This document shows positions 29,826 to 32,126 of a DNA stretch of 32,126 nucleotides, piece by piece. The DNA is from Carex sylvatica (Eukaryota; Streptophyta; Magnoliopsida; Poales; Cyperaceae). Position 1 is the stretch's first letter. Each line of letters starts with the position of its first letter. The notes under the pieces are model-generated. The model was not told the origin of the DNA and ran no database searches. It was given only the letters and a program-made list of their open reading frames with translations. A program made the position numbers and the translations under genes. The stretch spans positions 1 through 32,126 of the forward strand of contig CAXKVR010000605.1 of NCBI GenBank assembly GCA_964058845.1, written 5' to 3'.

Positions 29826-29953
29826 AAAGCATAAAATCCTATTTTATCTTTCTCGGTCGGAAAACCGATCCAAGAAATGTAAAAGTTTACATTTCATAAG
29901 AAAGCATAAAGAAAGCTTAAATCTAATTTAACTTTCTTAGTCGGTAGAACCGA
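29826..29953 (-). repeat. Leader tandem hairpin pair
   Basis: Unit I has AAAGCATAAAAT..ATTTTATCTTT (29826-29851) followed by CGGTCGGAAAACCGA. Unit II has AAAGCTTAAAT..ATTTAACTTT (29912-29935) followed by TCGGTAGAACCGA. The two stems differ in sequence but both pair. Confidence 0.65.
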
Positions 29954-30083
29954 ACCAAGAAAATCTCATTTCTAATCGGTTTGGACTTAAGCTGCAAATG
30001 TAAGAATTAAACCGATATGCGGTATATGCATCTAATTTGCATAAGTTATAACTTTTAGAAAATCAATCAGCGGGAGAGCCTTG

Positions 30084-30096
30084 TGCTCTGATACCA
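30084..30096 (-). other. Primer binding site (initiator tRNA-Met) of Copia-3
   Basis: The minus strand reads TGGTATCAGAGCA, one base away from the LTR end CCAACA. Confidence 0.9.
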
Positions 30097-30097
30097 C

Positions 30098-32078
30098 TGT
30101 TGGGGTTTTGACAGTTCAAACCCATTGATTTGATTAAGTGCGGAAAGAACGTAAAACAAAATTTTACTTCGAATCTTAATCCAAGGATTAAACGGGGTAT
30201 GTCAGGAAACATTCCAAGGGGTCCACCTTCCGTATTCCTTTGACATCAGAACCCTATTTAATCCTTTTACAGATCTACTCCATAATTGATTTCTAAAACA
30301 TTAATCTACTTACCAGTTAAATAGATTAATATAACTTGTATATACCTTGTTTCCAAATTCTGATTGGAAAGCAGACCGAGCGAGAAGAGCTACACCAGGG
30401 AATGACTCGTCTCGGAGTATCACACGTGTGATACCTCTATCGGTTATCCACCAGGACTAACCAGAGAGCGGTTTATTTCTTATTGCCAGAAATACCGTAA
30501 ACCGCGGTTTTCTGCAAAAACACTATTCACCGAGAAAAGGACGAAATAACACTATTCACGACCCGCAGTTATTCCGATTCACTAATAAGCAAAAACAGAA
30601 ATACCGCGACTTTCGCAAATCTATTATTTCCGAATCCCGAATCCCGTAAACTACCGCAACCGAAAAAGAGAGAAAAATAGAAACTCGAATCGATCTGACA
30701 ATCCGATACGATGTGAATTAGCAAGCTTCTCTCTTACCCTCACCCCTCTATTTATAGGCATTTGAGAAGGTTCAGGAATTACGGAAATGCCATTTACCAA
30801 AATGCCATTTACGGAAATGCCATTGAATGGATAAGGATGATGACATGTCATGTGTAAAAAGACCAAAATGCCCTTGTGGATAATGTTGATGACATGTATG
30901 GATAATGATGAATTTAAAAGACAAAATTCAATTAATATCCATATGTCATATATATAATTGTTCTGAACAGTTATATTTCTTGCGGTTGTTGTTTCGGTAA
31001 TTTTTATACAACGTGTCGTGCACGTTTATAATTTAACCATTGTTTTTGCTTGTCATCTTATATGACATTTATAATTTAATTATAACACGTATAATTAATT
31101 ATAACCATCTTAATATTAATTATAATCAATTTATAATTAATCAATAAGATTCTCCAATTAGCTCCTATACGGTGTGACCCAATAGGATCTGTGTTATGTT
31201 GGTAAATAGAATTAAAACTGTTTTAACTTCTATAATCATGAGAGGCATCTGGCATAACGCGTCATGACCATCCAATTACACAGATGATGCTGTACTGTAC
31301 AATATCACGATCCAGTAAACTATTTTACTCGTGTCAGTTCTTTCGTCTCATAGCTATCAGATCAGTTTCAAGGTAGGTGTGTGTCATCCTTGCAAACTTA
31401 ATCTTTTCTTGATCTTGAGCAGATTATCAAATATAATTACTCTTGTAATTATACCGCTAGCAGATAATCTTACTCTATCAAGGGGCCCAGTGATGCTATA
31501 GCTCGTATAGAGATACGAGGGACAATAGTACTTTTGGTAAACCATCACTACCTCAGCTAAGCTATGTGTACCGAAAAGCTACCGTTATAACTGCGTTTTA
31601 CCGACAGCGTTAGATAACAATCACACATACACATCTCTTAGTAGGAAAGATGAATACCTCATACTTTAGAACTTAACACTGAATGAAAACATTAATGACA
31701 CATACACAATTCCATTTAATGTTTCATTCGGGGTCTGTCAAATACCATGTTCCTAGAACATGTATCTATGTGATTAAAATGACATCTCTTGTCAGTGGTC
31801 TGTAAAACTTGACCATCTTTTAATCCACATACTAACCTTGTAACGGTTAATTAGTGTTCCTGCTAATTACCTCGGTTAGTGACTTTTAAGAATATATAAC
31901 ATCTATATTATGAAGTTTCACAATTCCAGTTATTGACTCTAGTCAGATAAAGGAATGATTCATAAATGTAATAATATTCAAGGCAACAAAATGACAGTTT
32001 ATTTAATCACTCAATTCATGAACAAAGCTTTATGATAATTTATCGTATTATTGACTTCTAGATTATTACAAACTAACA
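30098..32078 (-). repeat. Copia-3 5' LTR (1981 bp)
   Basis: Same termini as the 3' LTR. Position-by-position reading of the first roughly 700 bp and both ends shows no substitution. The 30-bp length difference is fully explained by one minisatellite unit (30784-30813 here against two units at 23401-23460). TATA box at 30748-30757 (minus). Confidence 0.95.
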
Positions 32079-32083
32079 TTATT
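32079..32083. repeat. Target-site duplication TTATT, right copy (Copia-3)
   Basis: Exact match to 22710-22714. Confidence 0.9.
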
Positions 32084-32126
32084 TATATAGGTTTAGGTCA
32101 TGGTTTCCAAGGTTTAGGGTTAGGAT
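32084..32126 (-). mobile_element. Continuation of interrupted gypsy LTR (U3), cut by window end
   Basis: Removing Copia-3 and one TTATT joins ...CGGGTC-TTATT to TATATAGGTTTAGG. On the minus strand this restores CCTATATAAATAAGACCC, a good TATA box. So this short tail is the U3 side of the LTR at 21328-22709. Confidence 0.6.

Larger units (their letters stand above)
28440..30083 (-). other. Copia-3 structured 5' leader
   Basis: About 1.65 kb without coding signal but dense in inverted repeats, for example AATCACA...TGTGATT (28671-28690), TTCGTTAAAA...TTTTAACGAA (28697-28726), AAATGTAAA...TTTACATTT (29875-29894) and TCGGT...ACCGA (29941-29953). Several modules are repeated. The 172-codon plus-strand ORF at 29113-29631 runs antisense through it and shows no motif. 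Confidence 0.7.
22715..32078 (-). mobile_element. Copia-3: complete, very young but coding-defective Copia element
   Basis: The 9364-bp element has 5-bp target duplications, two long LTRs, a tRNA-iMet primer binding site, a 1.7-kb leader, damaged gag/pol and a polypurine tract. The LTRs appear identical apart from one 30-bp minisatellite unit, which points to recent insertion. The protein region carries stops, frameshifts and substituted active-site residues, and the gag N-terminus is absent. The simplest reading is a non-autonomous family member mobilised in trans. Confidence 0.95.

Noticed and set aside
32106..32126. TTTAGGG-like words suggesting telomeric repeat
   Set aside because: Only one TTTAGGG in irregular context. 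The stretch is better explained as U3 of the interrupted gypsy LTR.

Overview
The window looks like repeat-rich, AT-rich intergenic DNA of a flowering plant, probably a dicot. The evidence is the mix of Ty1/copia elements primed by initiator tRNA-Met, a chromovirus-style Ty3/gypsy LTR, fold-back MITEs and plant-type splice sites in a few gene fragments. I see no bacterial features, no rRNA or tRNA gene, no CRISPR array and no convincingly intact host gene. Every recognisable retroelement polyprotein is broken.

Layout from left to right. 1-2847: the 5' part of a minus-strand Copia element (Copia-1; LTR 2049-2847), whose internal region mixes leader DNA with integrase and reverse transcriptase fragments. 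2848-10801: low-copy DNA with possible exon remnants (3112-3788), a fold-back element (4413-4596), a promoter plus 25-codon ORF (5651-5849), a 1.7-kb LTR-like insertion (5904-7622), the last exons of a Ulp1/C48-protease-like gene (about 8527-8871), two tandem-repeat blocks and two further inverted-repeat elements. 10802-15533: a complete 4.7-kb minus-strand Copia insertion (Copia-2) with target duplication AGTAT, non-canonical TA...TA LTR ends, most of gag missing and several stops in pol. 15534-20928: AT-rich DNA with little recognisable content. 20929-21327: a 399-bp fold-back MITE. 21328-22709 and 32084-32126: a minus-strand gypsy LTR (chromovirus style), split by a complete 9.4-kb Copia insertion (Copia-3, 22715-32078, target duplication TTATT).

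Copia-3 is the most interesting object. Its LTRs (2011 and 1981 bp) look identical by eye except for one 30-bp minisatellite unit just upstream of the TATA box, so the insertion is probably very recent. Its coding region is nevertheless old and dead: the protease active site, a gag zinc-finger cysteine and the reverse transcriptase YVDD box are all substituted, with stops and frameshifts. This suggests a non-autonomous copy moved by proteins supplied from elsewhere. It landed inside the TATA box of the gypsy LTR.

The best candidate for an undescribed system is the 1.7-kb leader of Copia-3 (about 28440-30097). It is an array of stem-loops, some tandemly duplicated with changes that preserve pairing. 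One module, with the shared word CCTAGACAGAAC beside a stem, also occurs in the leader of the older and divergent Copia-1 (950-1022). Another is repeated in the Copia-3 U5 region. A defective element that keeps moving while keeping such a leader fits a cis-acting RNA for packaging, dimerisation or translation. That role is inference.
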